From NCBI GenBank assembly GCA_934875675.1, contig CAKXIK010000027.1, positions 1-37,788 on the forward strand: a stretch of DNA of 37,788 nucleotides, written 5' to 3'. Every line of letters starts with the position of its first letter. The stretch's first letter is position 1. Under the pieces are notes generated by a model. The model searched no databases and was not told the DNA's origin. It worked only from the letters and a program-made list of their open reading frames with translations. This document shows positions 7,872 to 16,700 of the stretch, piece after piece. The DNA is from an uncultured bacterium. GTDB taxonomy: Bacteria; Bacillota; Clostridia; Oscillospirales; Acutalibacteraceae. The position numbers were made by a program, and so were the translations under genes.

Positions 7872-10511
7872 TTATTTCGCGTTCTTAGCTTTGATGGCAG
7901 CCTGTGCAGCAGAAAGACGAGCGATCGGCACACGATAAGGGCTGCAGGAAACATAGTTAAGACCGATGGTATTGCAGAACTCGATGGAAGACGGATCGCC
8001 GCCGTGCTCACCGCAGATACCGCAGTGCAGGGACGGACGAACATCTTTACCCATCTTTACAGCCATCTCCATCAGCTTGCCAACACCGATGGTGTCCAAA
8101 CGAGCAAACGGATCGGACTCGTAAATCTTGTTCTGATAATAAGCCGGGAGGAACTTGCCGGCATCATCACGGCTAAAGCCGAAGGTCATCTGGGTCAGAT
8201 CGTTGGTGCCGAAGCAGAAGAAATCAGCTTCCTTGGCAATTTCGTCAGCAGTCAAAGCAGCACGCGGAATTTCGATCATGGTGCCGACTTCATACTTCAG
8301 ATCGCTGCCGGCAGCTGCGATTTCAGCGTCAGCAGTCTTCACAACGATATCCTTAACGAACTTGAGCTCTTTGATTTCGCCAACCAGCGGGATCATGATT
8401 TCCGGAACGATGTTCCAGTCAGCATGACGAGCCTTGACAGCCAGAGCAGCTTTGATGACAGCCTTGGTCTGCATGGCAGCGATTTCCGGATAGGTGACCG
8501 TCAGACGGCAGCCACGGTGACCCATCATCGGGTTGAACTCATGCAGATCGGAGATAACCTGCTTGATATAAGCAACGGTTTTGCCCTGAGCCTTGGCGAG
8601 AGCTTCGATATCGGCTTCGTCAGTCGGGACAAACTCGTGAAGCGGCGGATCGAGGAAGCGGATGGTGACCGGATAGCCGCCCAGAGCCTCGAACAGGCCT
8701 TCAAAGTCAGCCTGCTGCATCGGCTCAATCTTTGCCAGAGCAGCTTCGCGCTCTGCAACAGTTTCAGAGCAGATCATCTCACGGAATGCACCGATACGAG
8801 CAGGATCAAAGAACATATGCTCGGTACGGCAAAGACCGATGCCCTGTGCGCCGAAAGCAGCAGCCTGTTTTGCGTCGGCCGGCGTATCGGCGTTGGTGCG
8901 AACACCCATGGTCTTGTATTTGTCAGCGAGATCCATGATACGGCCAAAGTAACCACTGTTCGGGTCAGCCGGAATCGTCGGGATCAGGCAGTCATAAATG
9001 CAGCCGGTGGAACCATCCAGGGAGAGGAAATCACCCTCATGGAAGGTTTTGCCCATCAATGTGAAACACTTGTTCTCTTCGTCCATCTTGATATCGCCGC
9101 AGCCGGAAACACAGCAGGTGCCCATGCCGCGCGCAACAACTGCTGCGTGGGAGGTCTGGCCGCCGCGCACAGTCAGGATGCCCTGAGAATACTTCATGCC
9201 CTCGATGTCTTCCGGAGAGGTTTCCAGACGAACGAGAACCACTTTTTCACCCTTTTTGCCTTCGACAACGGCATCTTCAGCAGTGAAGACGATCTTGCCG
9301 GCGGCAGCGCCAGGAGAAGCAGCAATACCCTTTGCAATGGACTGAGCCTTTTTCAGCGCCGCCGGATCAAACTGCGGATGCAGCAGCATGTCAAGGGACT
9401 TTGCATCGATCTGCATCAGAGCCTCTTCTTCAGAGATCATGCCTTCGTCGATGAGGTCGCAGGCAATCTTGATGGCAGCGGCAGCGGTACGCTTGCCGTT
9501 ACGGGTCTGCAGCATATAGAGTTTCTTGTCTTCGATCGTGAACTCCATATCCTGCATATCGCGGTAATGATTTTCGAGTGTATGGCAGATGCCGAGGAAC
9601 TCTTCGTAGACTTCCGGCAGAACATCTTTCATCTTCTCAATCGGGGTTGGTGTACGCACACCGGCAACAACGTCTTCGCCCTGTGCATTCATCAGGAATT
9701 CGCCCATCAGGCCCTTAGCGCCGGTAGCAGGATTGCGGGTAAACGCAACGCCGGTACCGGAAGTGTCGCCCATGTTGCCGAATGCCATCATCTGAACATT
9801 GACAGCAGTACCCCAGGAGTACGGAATGTCATGATCCATACGATAGATGTTTGCGCGGGGGTTGTCCCAGGAACGGAACACAGCCTTGATAGCCTCGAAC
9901 AGCTGCTCTTTGGGATCGTTCGGGAAGTCCTTGCCGAGCTGTTTTTTGTACTCTGCCTTGAACTGATTTGCAAGTTCCTGCAGATCCTCAGCGGTCAGGT
10001 CGACGTCAAAGGTAACACCCTTCTTTTCCTTCATGGCGTCGATCAGTTTTTCAAAATACTTTTTGCCGACTTCCATAACAACGTCGGAGAACATCTGGAT
10101 AAATCTTCTGTAGCAGTCCCATGCCCAACGCGGATTGCCGGATTTCTTGGCAATAACGTTGACAACTTCCTCGTTCAAGCCGAGGTTAAGAATGGTATCC
10201 ATCATGCCTGGCATGGAAGCGCGGGCACCGGAGCGGACAGACACCAGCAGCGGATTTTCGAGATCGCCGAATTTTTTGCCGGTGATTTCTTCCATCTTGC
10301 CGATGTATTCCATGATCTGTGCCTGGATGTCATCGTTGATTTTGCAGCCATCCTCGTAATACTGTGTGCAGGCCTCGGTGGAAATTGTGAAGCCCTGCGG
10401 AACCGGCAGACCGATGTTGGTCATTTCGGCCAGGTTTGCGCCCTTGCCGCCAAGAAGCTCACGCATTTTAGCGCTGCCCTCGGAAAACAGGTAGACATAC
10501 TTGTGACTCAT
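7872..10511 (-). CDS. ppdK: Pyruvate, phosphate dikinase
   Basis: This 879-residue cytoplasmic enzyme interconverts pyruvate + ATP + Pi and phosphoenolpyruvate + AMP + PPi. In anaerobic Clostridia it often runs in glycolysis as a PPi-using pyruvate kinase. The N-terminal ATP-grasp part starts with GGKGANLAEM. The swivelling domain has the catalytic His455 in GGQTSHAAVVARGMG. The C-terminal PEP/pyruvate barrel has CGEHGGDPSS with general acid Cys833. The length and His455 match the well-studied Clostridium symbiosum enzyme. The start at 10511 has an ideal AGGAGGT site; the frame stays open upstream, but no ribosome site supports a longer protein. It is monocistronic with its own promoter and terminator. 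Confidence 0.98.
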   Translation of the reverse strand: MSHKYVYLFSEGSAKMRELLGGKGANLAEMTNIGLPVPQGFTISTEACTQYYEDGCKINDDIQAQIMEYIGKMEEITGKKFGDLENPLLVSVRSGARASMPGMMDTILNLGLNEEVVNVIAKKSGNPRWAWDCYRRFIQMFSDVVMEVGKKYFEKLIDAMKEKKGVTFDVDLTAEDLQELANQFKAEYKKQLGKDFPNDPKEQLFEAIKAVFRSWDNPRANIYRMDHDIPYSWGTAVNVQMMAFGNMGDTSGTGVAFTRNPATGAKGLMGEFLMNAQGEDVVAGVRTPTPIEKMKDVLPEVYEEFLGICHTLENHYRDMQDMEFTIEDKKLYMLQTRNGKRTAAAAIKIACDLIDEGMISEEEALMQIDAKSLDMLLHPQFDPAALKKAQSIAKGIAASPGAAAGKIVFTAEDAVVEGKKGEKVVLVRLETSPEDIEGMKYSQGILTVRGGQTSHAAVVARGMGTCCVSGCGDIKMDEENKCFTLMGKTFHEGDFLSLDGSTGCIYDCLIPTIPADPNSGYFGRIMDLADKYKTMGVRTNADTPADAKQAAAFGAQGIGLCRTEHMFFDPARIGAFREMICSETVAEREAALAKIEPMQQADFEGLFEALGGYPVTIRFLDPPLHEFVPTDEADIEALAKAQGKTVAYIKQVISDLHEFNPMMGHRGCRLTVTYPEIAAMQTKAVIKAALAVKARHADWNIVPEIMIPLVGEIKELKFVKDIVVKTADAEIAAAGSDLKYEVGTMIEIPRAALTADEIAKEADFFCFGTNDLTQMTFGFSRDDAGKFLPAYYQNKIYESDPFARLDTIGVGKLMEMAVKMGKDVRPSLHCGICGEHGGDPSSIEFCNTIGLNYVSCSPYRVPIARLSAAQAAIKAKNAK

Positions 10512-10602
10512 TCTTTTGTTTACCTCCTGTGTTTTTGTTACGGCACTGCTCCGGAAGGATTTTGGAAGCAGCCGTATTTTCTTGATATATTTTATCCAAA
10601 CT

Positions 10603-10632
10603 ATTATACCAAACATACAACGAAAATGCCAA
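10603..10632 (-). promoter_or_regulatory. ppdK promoter
   Basis: Read on the minus strand, TTGGCA (10632-10627), an 18-base spacer and TATAAT (10608-10603) form a promoter 92 bases before the ppdK start. The leader contains a GC-rich imperfect hairpin (about 10537-10575) before the ribosome site. Confidence 0.75.
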
Positions 10633-10737
10633 TAGTTTTTTTAAAAATATAGAAGAAAAATACCTCTAAAAATACAGCCTTTTGAGGGCCAAGAGGTAGA
10701 TGGATTCCACAAAGAGGGTAAATTTCGAAAGAAGCAC

Positions 10738-10766
10738 TTGAAAAAACTTTGCAATCTTGCGATAAT
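10738..10766 (+). promoter_or_regulatory. Promoter of the prs leader
   Basis: TTGAAA (10738-10743), 17 bases and GATAAT (10761-10766). Transcription would begin near 10773, giving a leader of about 240 bases before prs. Confidence 0.7.
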
Positions 10767-10841
10767 AGAAGCGGAAATTGCAAATGTTGCGCAAAGAGCG
10801 TTTTGCTTTGCGGCGGACACAAGGAAGGAATGGTCATCGCA

Positions 10842-10940
10842 ATGAAAACGGTTGGTAAACAGAAACCGGCGGGATTGTCAGGGGAGTGCTGTATCTGTTT
10901 GTATTCCAAAGGGCAACATAGGGGCAAGAGAGCTGCTTAA
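10842..10940 (+). CDS. Small leader ORF upstream of prs (32 residues)
   Basis: The ATG at 10842 follows GGAAGGAATGGTCAT, the same context that precedes several real genes in this window. The product is 32 residues, basic, with a Cys cluster (GECCICLYSKGQHRGKRAA at its C-terminus). I do not recognise it. Its last codons and stop lie in the 5' arm of a terminator-like hairpin (10926-10983) that precedes prs. It may therefore be a leader peptide whose translation affects read-through. An in-frame ATG at 10830 could give four extra residues. It could also be a chance frame: there is no homology evidence. Confidence 0.4.
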   Translation: MKTVGKQKPAGLSGECCICLYSKGQHRGKRAA

Positions 10941-10983
10941 ACGGTGCAGAGGCGGGACTCGGCATCAGAATGCAGCTTTTTTT
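10926..10983 (+). terminator. Attenuator-like hairpin in the prs leader
   Basis: AGCTGC (10931-10936) pairs with GCAGCT (10972-10977), and the stem can be extended outward by A-U and G-U pairs. A T7 run (10977-10983) follows. The 5' arm can instead pair with the closer GTGCAG (10944-10949), giving two exclusive folds. It stands after the prs promoter and 28 bases before the prs start, so it would act as a conditional terminator. Confidence 0.5.
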
Positions 10984-11011
10984 CATGCAAATGAACGGGA
11001 GGAAAAAACAA

Positions 11012-11971
11012 ATGAATTTTCACGGCAAGGACATCAAGATTTTTGCAGCAAACGGCAGCAAGGATGTTGCGGAGGGTATCTGTAACTGTTTGGGACTCAA
11101 AATGGGCTGTTCCGAGGTTGGGCAGTTCAGCGATGGTGAAATCAGTGTTTCGCTCAAGGAGTCTGTTCGTGGCCACGACTGCTTTATCGTTCAGTCCACT
11201 TGCGCTCCGGTCAACGATAATCTGATGGAGCTGCTCATCATGATCGATGCGATGAAACGTGCTTCTGCAGCTCGCATTACGGCTGTTATGCCGTATTTCG
11301 GCTATGCACGTCAGGATCGCAAGGCAAAACCGCGTGACCCGATCTCTGCCAAGCTGGTGGCGGATATTCTTACTACGGCGGGTGCCGACCGTGTGCTGAC
11401 AATGGATTTACATGCACCGCAGATTCAGGGCTTTTTCAATATCCCGGTGGATAATCTTGTGGGCGCACCGCTGCTTGCAAGCTACTTCAAAAAGAAGATC
11501 GGCGATGAAAACGAGGATTATGTGGTTGTCTCCCCGGATCTTGGTTCCGTTACCCGTGCGCGTAACTTTGCAACCCGTATCGACTGCCCGCTTGCCATTG
11601 TGGACAAGCGCCGTCAGCGCGCCAATGTTTCTGAAGTTATGAACATCATTGGCAATGTGCAGGGCAAAAAAGTTATCATCGTGGATGATATGATTGATAC
11701 GGCAGGAACCCTTTGCAACGGTGCCAACGCAATCATCGAAAAGGGCGGTGCAACGGAGGTTTATGCCTGTGCAACGCATGGCGTACTTTCCGGTCCGGCG
11801 ATGGAACGTATTGCAAACAGCCCGATTAAAGAGCTTGTGCTGCTGGATACGGTGGCGCTGCCCGAAGAAAAGAAGCTTGAGAAAATTACGCAGCTTTCGG
11901 TTGCACCGGTGTTTGCCGAAGCAATTGAGCGTATTTACGAGGACAAGCCGGTTTCTCCGATGTTTATTTGA
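11012..11971 (+). CDS. prs: Ribose-phosphate pyrophosphokinase (PRPP synthetase)
   Basis: This 319-residue cytosolic enzyme makes PRPP from ribose 5-phosphate and ATP for purine, pyrimidine, histidine, tryptophan and NAD synthesis. Visible family motifs are the N-terminal FSDGEISV, the RQDRKAKPRDPISAKLVAD flexible loop, DLHAPQIQGFF and the PRPP loop VDDMIDTAGTL near residues 220-232. The length is standard for class I enzymes. The ATG at 11012 follows GGGAGG; upstream in-frame ATGs lack a ribosome site. It heads a plus-strand housekeeping run (pth, mfd) in the usual clostridial order. A leader with a small ORF and attenuator-like hairpin lies upstream. Confidence 0.98.
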   Translation: MNFHGKDIKIFAANGSKDVAEGICNCLGLKMGCSEVGQFSDGEISVSLKESVRGHDCFIVQSTCAPVNDNLMELLIMIDAMKRASAARITAVMPYFGYARQDRKAKPRDPISAKLVADILTTAGADRVLTMDLHAPQIQGFFNIPVDNLVGAPLLASYFKKKIGDENEDYVVVSPDLGSVTRARNFATRIDCPLAIVDKRRQRANVSEVMNIIGNVQGKKVIIVDDMIDTAGTLCNGANAIIEKGGATEVYACATHGVLSGPAMERIANSPIKELVLLDTVALPEEKKLEKITQLSVAPVFAEAIERIYEDKPVSPMFI

Positions 11972-12026
11972 GTAAACGGTCGAATTCACGAAATTGTGCG
12001 CAAAAATAACGAAATCAGATCGAAAA

Positions 12027-12051
12027 GGCGGGGCAGCGAGGCTGTCCCGCC
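12027..12051 (+). terminator. GC-rich hairpin after prs
   Basis: An 11-bp stem (12027-12037 with 12041-12051, one G-T pair) has a 3-base loop but no U run after it. It may be a weak terminator or an mRNA 3'-end stabiliser between prs and pth. Confidence 0.5.
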
Positions 12052-12114
12052 CGTTGTGGTTTGCGCGGTTGTCAAAAGATAGCTTTTAAACTGCAACTTT
12101 GTGCCTGGGCGGTC

Positions 12115-12131
12115 ACCACAAAGTTTGTGGT
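12115..12131 (+). promoter_or_regulatory. Palindrome in the pth leader
   Basis: ACCACAAA and TTTGTGGT flank one base. The palindrome sits just before the GGAAAGGTATGGTCAT ribosome-site region of pth. It could be a tight hairpin (loop too small if fully paired) or a protein site. A looser hairpin occupies the same place before the phosphodiesterase gene. Confidence 0.4.
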
Positions 12132-12156
12132 TTTGTGGAAAGGTATGGTCATAGAA

Positions 12157-12777
12157 ATGGCAGGAATATTTTCAAATTTATTCGGCACAAAAACCGCGCC
12201 ATCCGGTCCGGTGGAATGGATGATTGCCGGGCTGGGCAATCCGGGAACACAATATGAAACCACGCGGCACAATGCCGGGTTTCGTGCAATGGATGCTCTG
12301 GCAGAGGTCTGTGGTGTCAGCATAGACCGGTTGAAATTCAAGTCGCTCTGCGGGGATGCGATGATTGGCGGCAAGCGTGTGCTGCTGCTCAAGCCGCAGA
12401 CGTTTATGAACAACAGCGGCGAGGCATTGCGGGATGCCGCCGCATTTTACAAAATTCCGGCAGAACGCATGATTGTGCTTTATGATGATATTTCGCTCAA
12501 GCCCGGTAAACTGCGTATCCGCATGAAGGGAACCGACGGCGGACATAACGGCATTAAGAGCATCATATATCTGACAGGAAAGGACACGTTTCCCCGTGTG
12601 AAAATCGGGGTGGGTGCAAAGCCGGATCCGCGTTGGGATTTGGCGGATTGGGTGCTTTCTTCCTGCCAGGGCGAGGATGCCGATGCGCTGGTACAGGCGT
12701 TGAAAAAGGTGCCGGAAGCTTGTGAGCTGCTTGTTCAGGAAAAATCTGCCGAGGCGATGAACCGGTTTAATTCGTAA
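12157..12777 (+). CDS. pth: Peptidyl-tRNA hydrolase
   Basis: This 206-residue cytosolic esterase releases tRNA from stalled peptidyl-tRNA. Family motifs: IAGLGNPGTQYETTRHNAGF with catalytic His38 and conserved Asn28, LLKPQTFMNNSG, YDDISLKPGKLRIR and GGHNGIKSI. A short N-terminal extension of about 20 residues precedes the normal beginning, which aligns with VEWMIAGLGNPG. The ATG at 12157 follows GGAAAGG; an in-frame ATG at 12145 would overlap the ribosome site. The frame remains open back to 12061 and the translation there (TTKFVVLWKGMVI) resembles the small ORF before the next gene, so the two leaders appear related. Confidence 0.97.
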   Translation: MAGIFSNLFGTKTAPSGPVEWMIAGLGNPGTQYETTRHNAGFRAMDALAEVCGVSIDRLKFKSLCGDAMIGGKRVLLLKPQTFMNNSGEALRDAAAFYKIPAERMIVLYDDISLKPGKLRIRMKGTDGGHNGIKSIIYLTGKDTFPRVKIGVGAKPDPRWDLADWVLSSCQGEDADALVQALKKVPEACELLVQEKSAEAMNRFNS

Positions 12778-12844
12778 AGTTTATTGTGTTCCCCAAATTG
12801 TGGGCTTCGGAACGGAAATGATTGTTCTGACGGAGGAGAAAGTT

Positions 12845-12904
12845 TTGAAAAAGCTTTCAGTCCACACTAAATTTGCAGTGCAGTGGGAAGGAAGGGTCAT
12901 ATAA
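12845..12904 (+). CDS. Small leader ORF abutting the phosphodiesterase gene (19 residues)
   Basis: A TTG at 12845 lies six bases after GGAGGAG, the best ribosome site in this gap. The 19-residue product is basic and contains VHTKFAVQWEGRVI. Its TAA stop (12902-12904) directly touches the ATG of the next gene, so translation could be coupled. The peptide resembles the untranslated frame before pth. No function is known, and it may be a chance short frame with a genuine upstream ribosome site. Confidence 0.35.
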   Translation: MKKLSVHTKFAVQWEGRVI

Positions 12905-13714
12905 ATGAACAAAATGATTCAGATTGCGGCACACAGAGGTGTTTCCGGAGCAAACATTCCCTGCAATACGCCGGAAGCTTTTGCGATCGCATTGCAACAG
13001 GGTGCCGATATTATAGAGTTGGACGTTGCACCGAGCGCAGATGGTGTTTTGTTTGTATTTCATCCGGGAATGGAGAAGCCGCACCTTGGCTGCCCCACGC
13101 CGATTGCACAGATGAGCGCAAGGGAAGTTGCTGCACTGCGGTATCGAAATCAGGACGATGTATTCACACATTACGGTGTTTCACGGCTGGATGATGTTTT
13201 GGAACAGCTAAAGGGTCGCTGTCTGGTCAATGTGGATAAATTCTGGCGTGACCCACAGAAAATTGCAGAGACCATTCGCCGCCATAAAATGTCCGATCAG
13301 GTGATTATTAAAACGCCGGAGCAACAGGAATATTTTGATGCGGTGGAGCAGTTTGCACCCGAGATGGCATTTATGCCGGTGATTTGGCACAAAGATTCCT
13401 GTACGGCGATTCTGCAAAAACGAGCGCTGCACTGCATTGGTGCAGAAGTTTTGTTTGATGAGGATGACGACCCGGTTGCTTCCCCGGAGTATTTGGATGT
13501 GATGCATCGAGCGGGAATGCTTGTTTGGGTCAATACGATTGTGTATGATGAAAAAGAGGTTATTTCTGCAGGACATACTGACGATTGTGCACTAAGCGGC
13601 AATCCGGACGCCGGATGGGGAAATTTGATTGACCGCGGATTTGATATCATTCAGACGGATTGGTGTGGAATGCTGCGGCAATATCTGCAAAACAGAGGGG
13701 AGAGAATCCATTGA
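12905..13714 (+). CDS. Glycerophosphodiester phosphodiesterase
   Basis: This 269-residue enzyme of the GDPD (UgpQ/GlpQ) TIM-barrel family splits glycerophosphodiesters into glycerol 3-phosphate and an alcohol. The catalytic set is visible: His10-Arg11 (AAHRG), Glu38 and Asp40 (IIELDV) and His53. No signal peptide is seen, so it is likely cytoplasmic. It begins right at the stop of a 19-codon leader ORF. Its TGA overlaps the TTG start of mfd by four bases, so mfd translation is probably coupled to it. Its place between pth and mfd is unusual, since those two are normally adjacent in Clostridia. Confidence 0.93.
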   Translation: MNKMIQIAAHRGVSGANIPCNTPEAFAIALQQGADIIELDVAPSADGVLFVFHPGMEKPHLGCPTPIAQMSAREVAALRYRNQDDVFTHYGVSRLDDVLEQLKGRCLVNVDKFWRDPQKIAETIRRHKMSDQVIIKTPEQQEYFDAVEQFAPEMAFMPVIWHKDSCTAILQKRALHCIGAEVLFDEDDDPVASPEYLDVMHRAGMLVWVNTIVYDEKEVISAGHTDDCALSGNPDAGWGNLIDRGFDIIQTDWCGMLRQYLQNRGERIH

Positions 13715-16700
13715 AGCTGCTGACAAACGCCATGCGGCGAAATCCTGAATATAAAGCTGTTTCCGAGGCGTTTGCTGCCGGAAGGCTGCCGGCTTGTGTC
13801 ACAGGAGTTGCAACAGTACACAAAGCACATCTGGTTTCGGCGCTGTGCGAAGAGCATGAGAAGAAAGCCTTGATTATTGTGGGAGACGAAGCCGAAGGAC
13901 AAAGAATCCACGACGATCTTACCATGATGGGGATGCGCTGTGCGATTTACCCGTACCGCGAGCTTTCACTGCGCGATGTGGAAAGCAGCAGCCGTGAATA
14001 CGAACATCAACGGCTGGGTGCATTGGCACGAATTCTGAACGGCACTGCCGACGCAGTTATTTGCTGCATTGATGCGGCACTGCAGCTTACCATCCCGCCG
14101 GAAGAACTTAAGACGCGCACGGCAGCCATCAGCGCCGGAGAGCAGATTTCGCCCGATGCATTGAAAAAGGCGCTGCTTTCCGCCGGCTATGAGCATGCGG
14201 AGCAGGTGGAGGGACCGGGTCAGTTTTCACACCGCGGCGGGATTCTGGATTTTTTTGCACCGGGAGCGCCCGCGCCGATTCGCACTGAATTTTGGGGTGA
14301 TGAAATTGATACCGTAACTTATTTTGACCCCGAAACGCAGCGGCGAACCGACCCGGCAGAAACGGTTACGCTGGCGCCCTCCAGTGAAGCGGTGATTGAT
14401 GCACCGGAAACACTGGCACAAAAAATTGAAAAACTTTCTGCTTCGCTGCGCGGCAAATCCGCCGAGACGGCGCGTTCCGTGCTGCAAGCTGAGCTGCAAA
14501 AGCTGCGGGATGGCAGAACACTCGGCTCGGCGGATAAATTTCTTCCGCTGCTGTATGACGGAAAAACCGCCAGCTTGTTTGATTATATTGGCAGCGAATT
14601 TTCTGTTTTTCTTTCCGAGGAATCGCGGGTGCGCGAGCGGGCGCGTTCGGCGGCATGGCAGTTCGGAGAGGACGTTAAGGGCTTGCTGGAGGAAGGCGTG
14701 CTTTGCCGCGGACTGGATACCTATGCCCGCGACTGGACGGATGCGGTGCGATTTTTTGAGGAACACGGTGCCGTTTATCTGGAGGCTTTTCCGCATGGTG
14801 GGTTTGAAACCAGTGTGCGCACGCTGGTAAATATGACGGCGCGTTCCATCTCTGTCTGGGGCGGCGGAGTCAAGCAGCTTTGTGAAGATCTTGTTCCGAT
14901 GATTGAGAAAAACTGGTGCGCCATTGTGTTGGCAGGAACGGAAAAGGCGGCGCAGAGCCTTGCGGATGACCTGAGAAAGGAAAATCTGCCTGCGCAGTTT
15001 GACAGAAATCCGCCGCAGCCTTTGCCGGGAACCGTGCTGGTGCTGGAGGGAGGACTTTCCGGTGGAATGGAGTACCCGGCGGCAGGTGTCCTGGTGATGA
15101 CCCACGGCACGGTGGTGCAGCATCGTACCAAGCGGAGAAAAATCAAACAAGGACAGGATATTCAGAGTCTTTCCGAGCTTTCCCCAGGCGATTACGTTGT
15201 TCATTCCGTGCACGGAATCGGTGTATTTGAAGGAATCCACAAAATTGAGATGCAGGGCATTACGAAGGATTATATTAAAATCCGGTATGCCAAGCAGGAC
15301 ACGCTTTATGTCCCGGTGACGCAGCTTGATCTGGTGGCAAAATATATCGGCTCCCACGAGGAAGCGCAGCTCAAGCTGAACCGGCTGGGCGGCACCGAAT
15401 GGCAAAAAGCGAAAACGCGCGTCCGCGCGGCGGTAAAGGATATCGCAAAGGAACTGATTGCACTTTACGCTAAACGGATGCAGGCGAAGGGCCATGCGTT
15501 CCCCGAGGATACCGACTGGCAAAAGGATTTTGAGGCACATTTTGAATATACCGAAACAGATGATCAGCTGCGCTGCATTGATGAAATCAAAGCGGATATG
15601 ATGCGGACTGCGCCGATGGATCGTCTGCTTTGCGGTGATGTGGGATTCGGCAAAACCGAGGTTGCGCTGCGGGCGGCATTCAAATGCATTGCTGATTCCA
15701 AGCAATGCGCGCTGCTTGTGCCCACGACGATTCTCGCGTGGCAGCATTATCAGACAGTACTGCGCCGGATGGAGGGATTCCCCATCCGTGTCGGGCTGCT
15801 TTCGCGGTTTCGCACGCCCAAGCAGCAGGATCAGACCATCGAGCAGCTGCGGCGGGGTGAAATTGATCTGGTCGTGGGAACACACCGGTTGGTGCAGAAG
15901 GACATTGCGTTCCGCGATCTGGGGCTTGTCATTATTGATGAAGAACAGCGGTTCGGCGTTGCGCAAAAGGAAAAGCTGAAAACCCTGTGCAATAATGTGG
16001 ATGTGCTGACGCTTTCGGCAACACCGATTCCGCGTACCCTCAATATGGCAATGAGCGGAATCCGCGATATGTCCGTCATCGAAGAAGCACCGCAGGATCG
16101 CCATCCGGTGCAGACTTATGTACTGGAGCATGATCAGGGAATTATCAATGATGCAATCCGGCGGGAGCTGCGGCGCGGCGGACAGGTGTACTATCTGCAC
16201 AACCGCGTGGAATCGATTGAAGGTGTGGCGTCCCGGCTGCAAAGTGCGCTGCCGGATGCACGGATTGGCGTTGCACATGGAAAAATGGATGAGGAAACGC
16301 TCTCCGAGGTGTGGCGCAAGCTGTTGGAACAGGAGATTGATGTTCTGGTATGTACCACGATTATTGAAACGGGAATTGATGTGCCGAATGTGAACACGCT
16401 GATCATTGAGAACGCCGATCGGATGGGACTTTCCCAACTGCATCAGCTGCGTGGTCGTGTGGGCCGTTCCACCCGCCGCGCCTATGCCTATTTAACTTTT
16501 ACCCGCGGAAAGGTACTTTCCGAAATTTCCACCAAGCGGCTCGAGGCAATCCGGGAGTTCACCGAGTTTGGTTCCGGATTCCGGATTGCGATGCGCGATC
16601 TGGAAATCCGCGGTGCAGGAAATGTGCTGGGTGCACAACAGCACGGGCACATGGAAGCCGTCGGTTATGATATGTATCTGAAGCTGCTCAATGAAGCAAT

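Noticed and set aside
8004..10652. An 882-codon open frame on the plus strand opposite ppdK
   Set aside because: It mirrors a highly expressed, codon-biased gene. Its translation has no recognisable domain and is rich in His/Ser/Asn/Phe as expected for antisense frames, and ppdK is certain on the other strand.
14227..16443. A 738-codon open frame antisense to mfd
   Set aside because: Same explanation: low-complexity His/Arg/Gln-rich translation, no ribosome site, and mfd is unmistakable.
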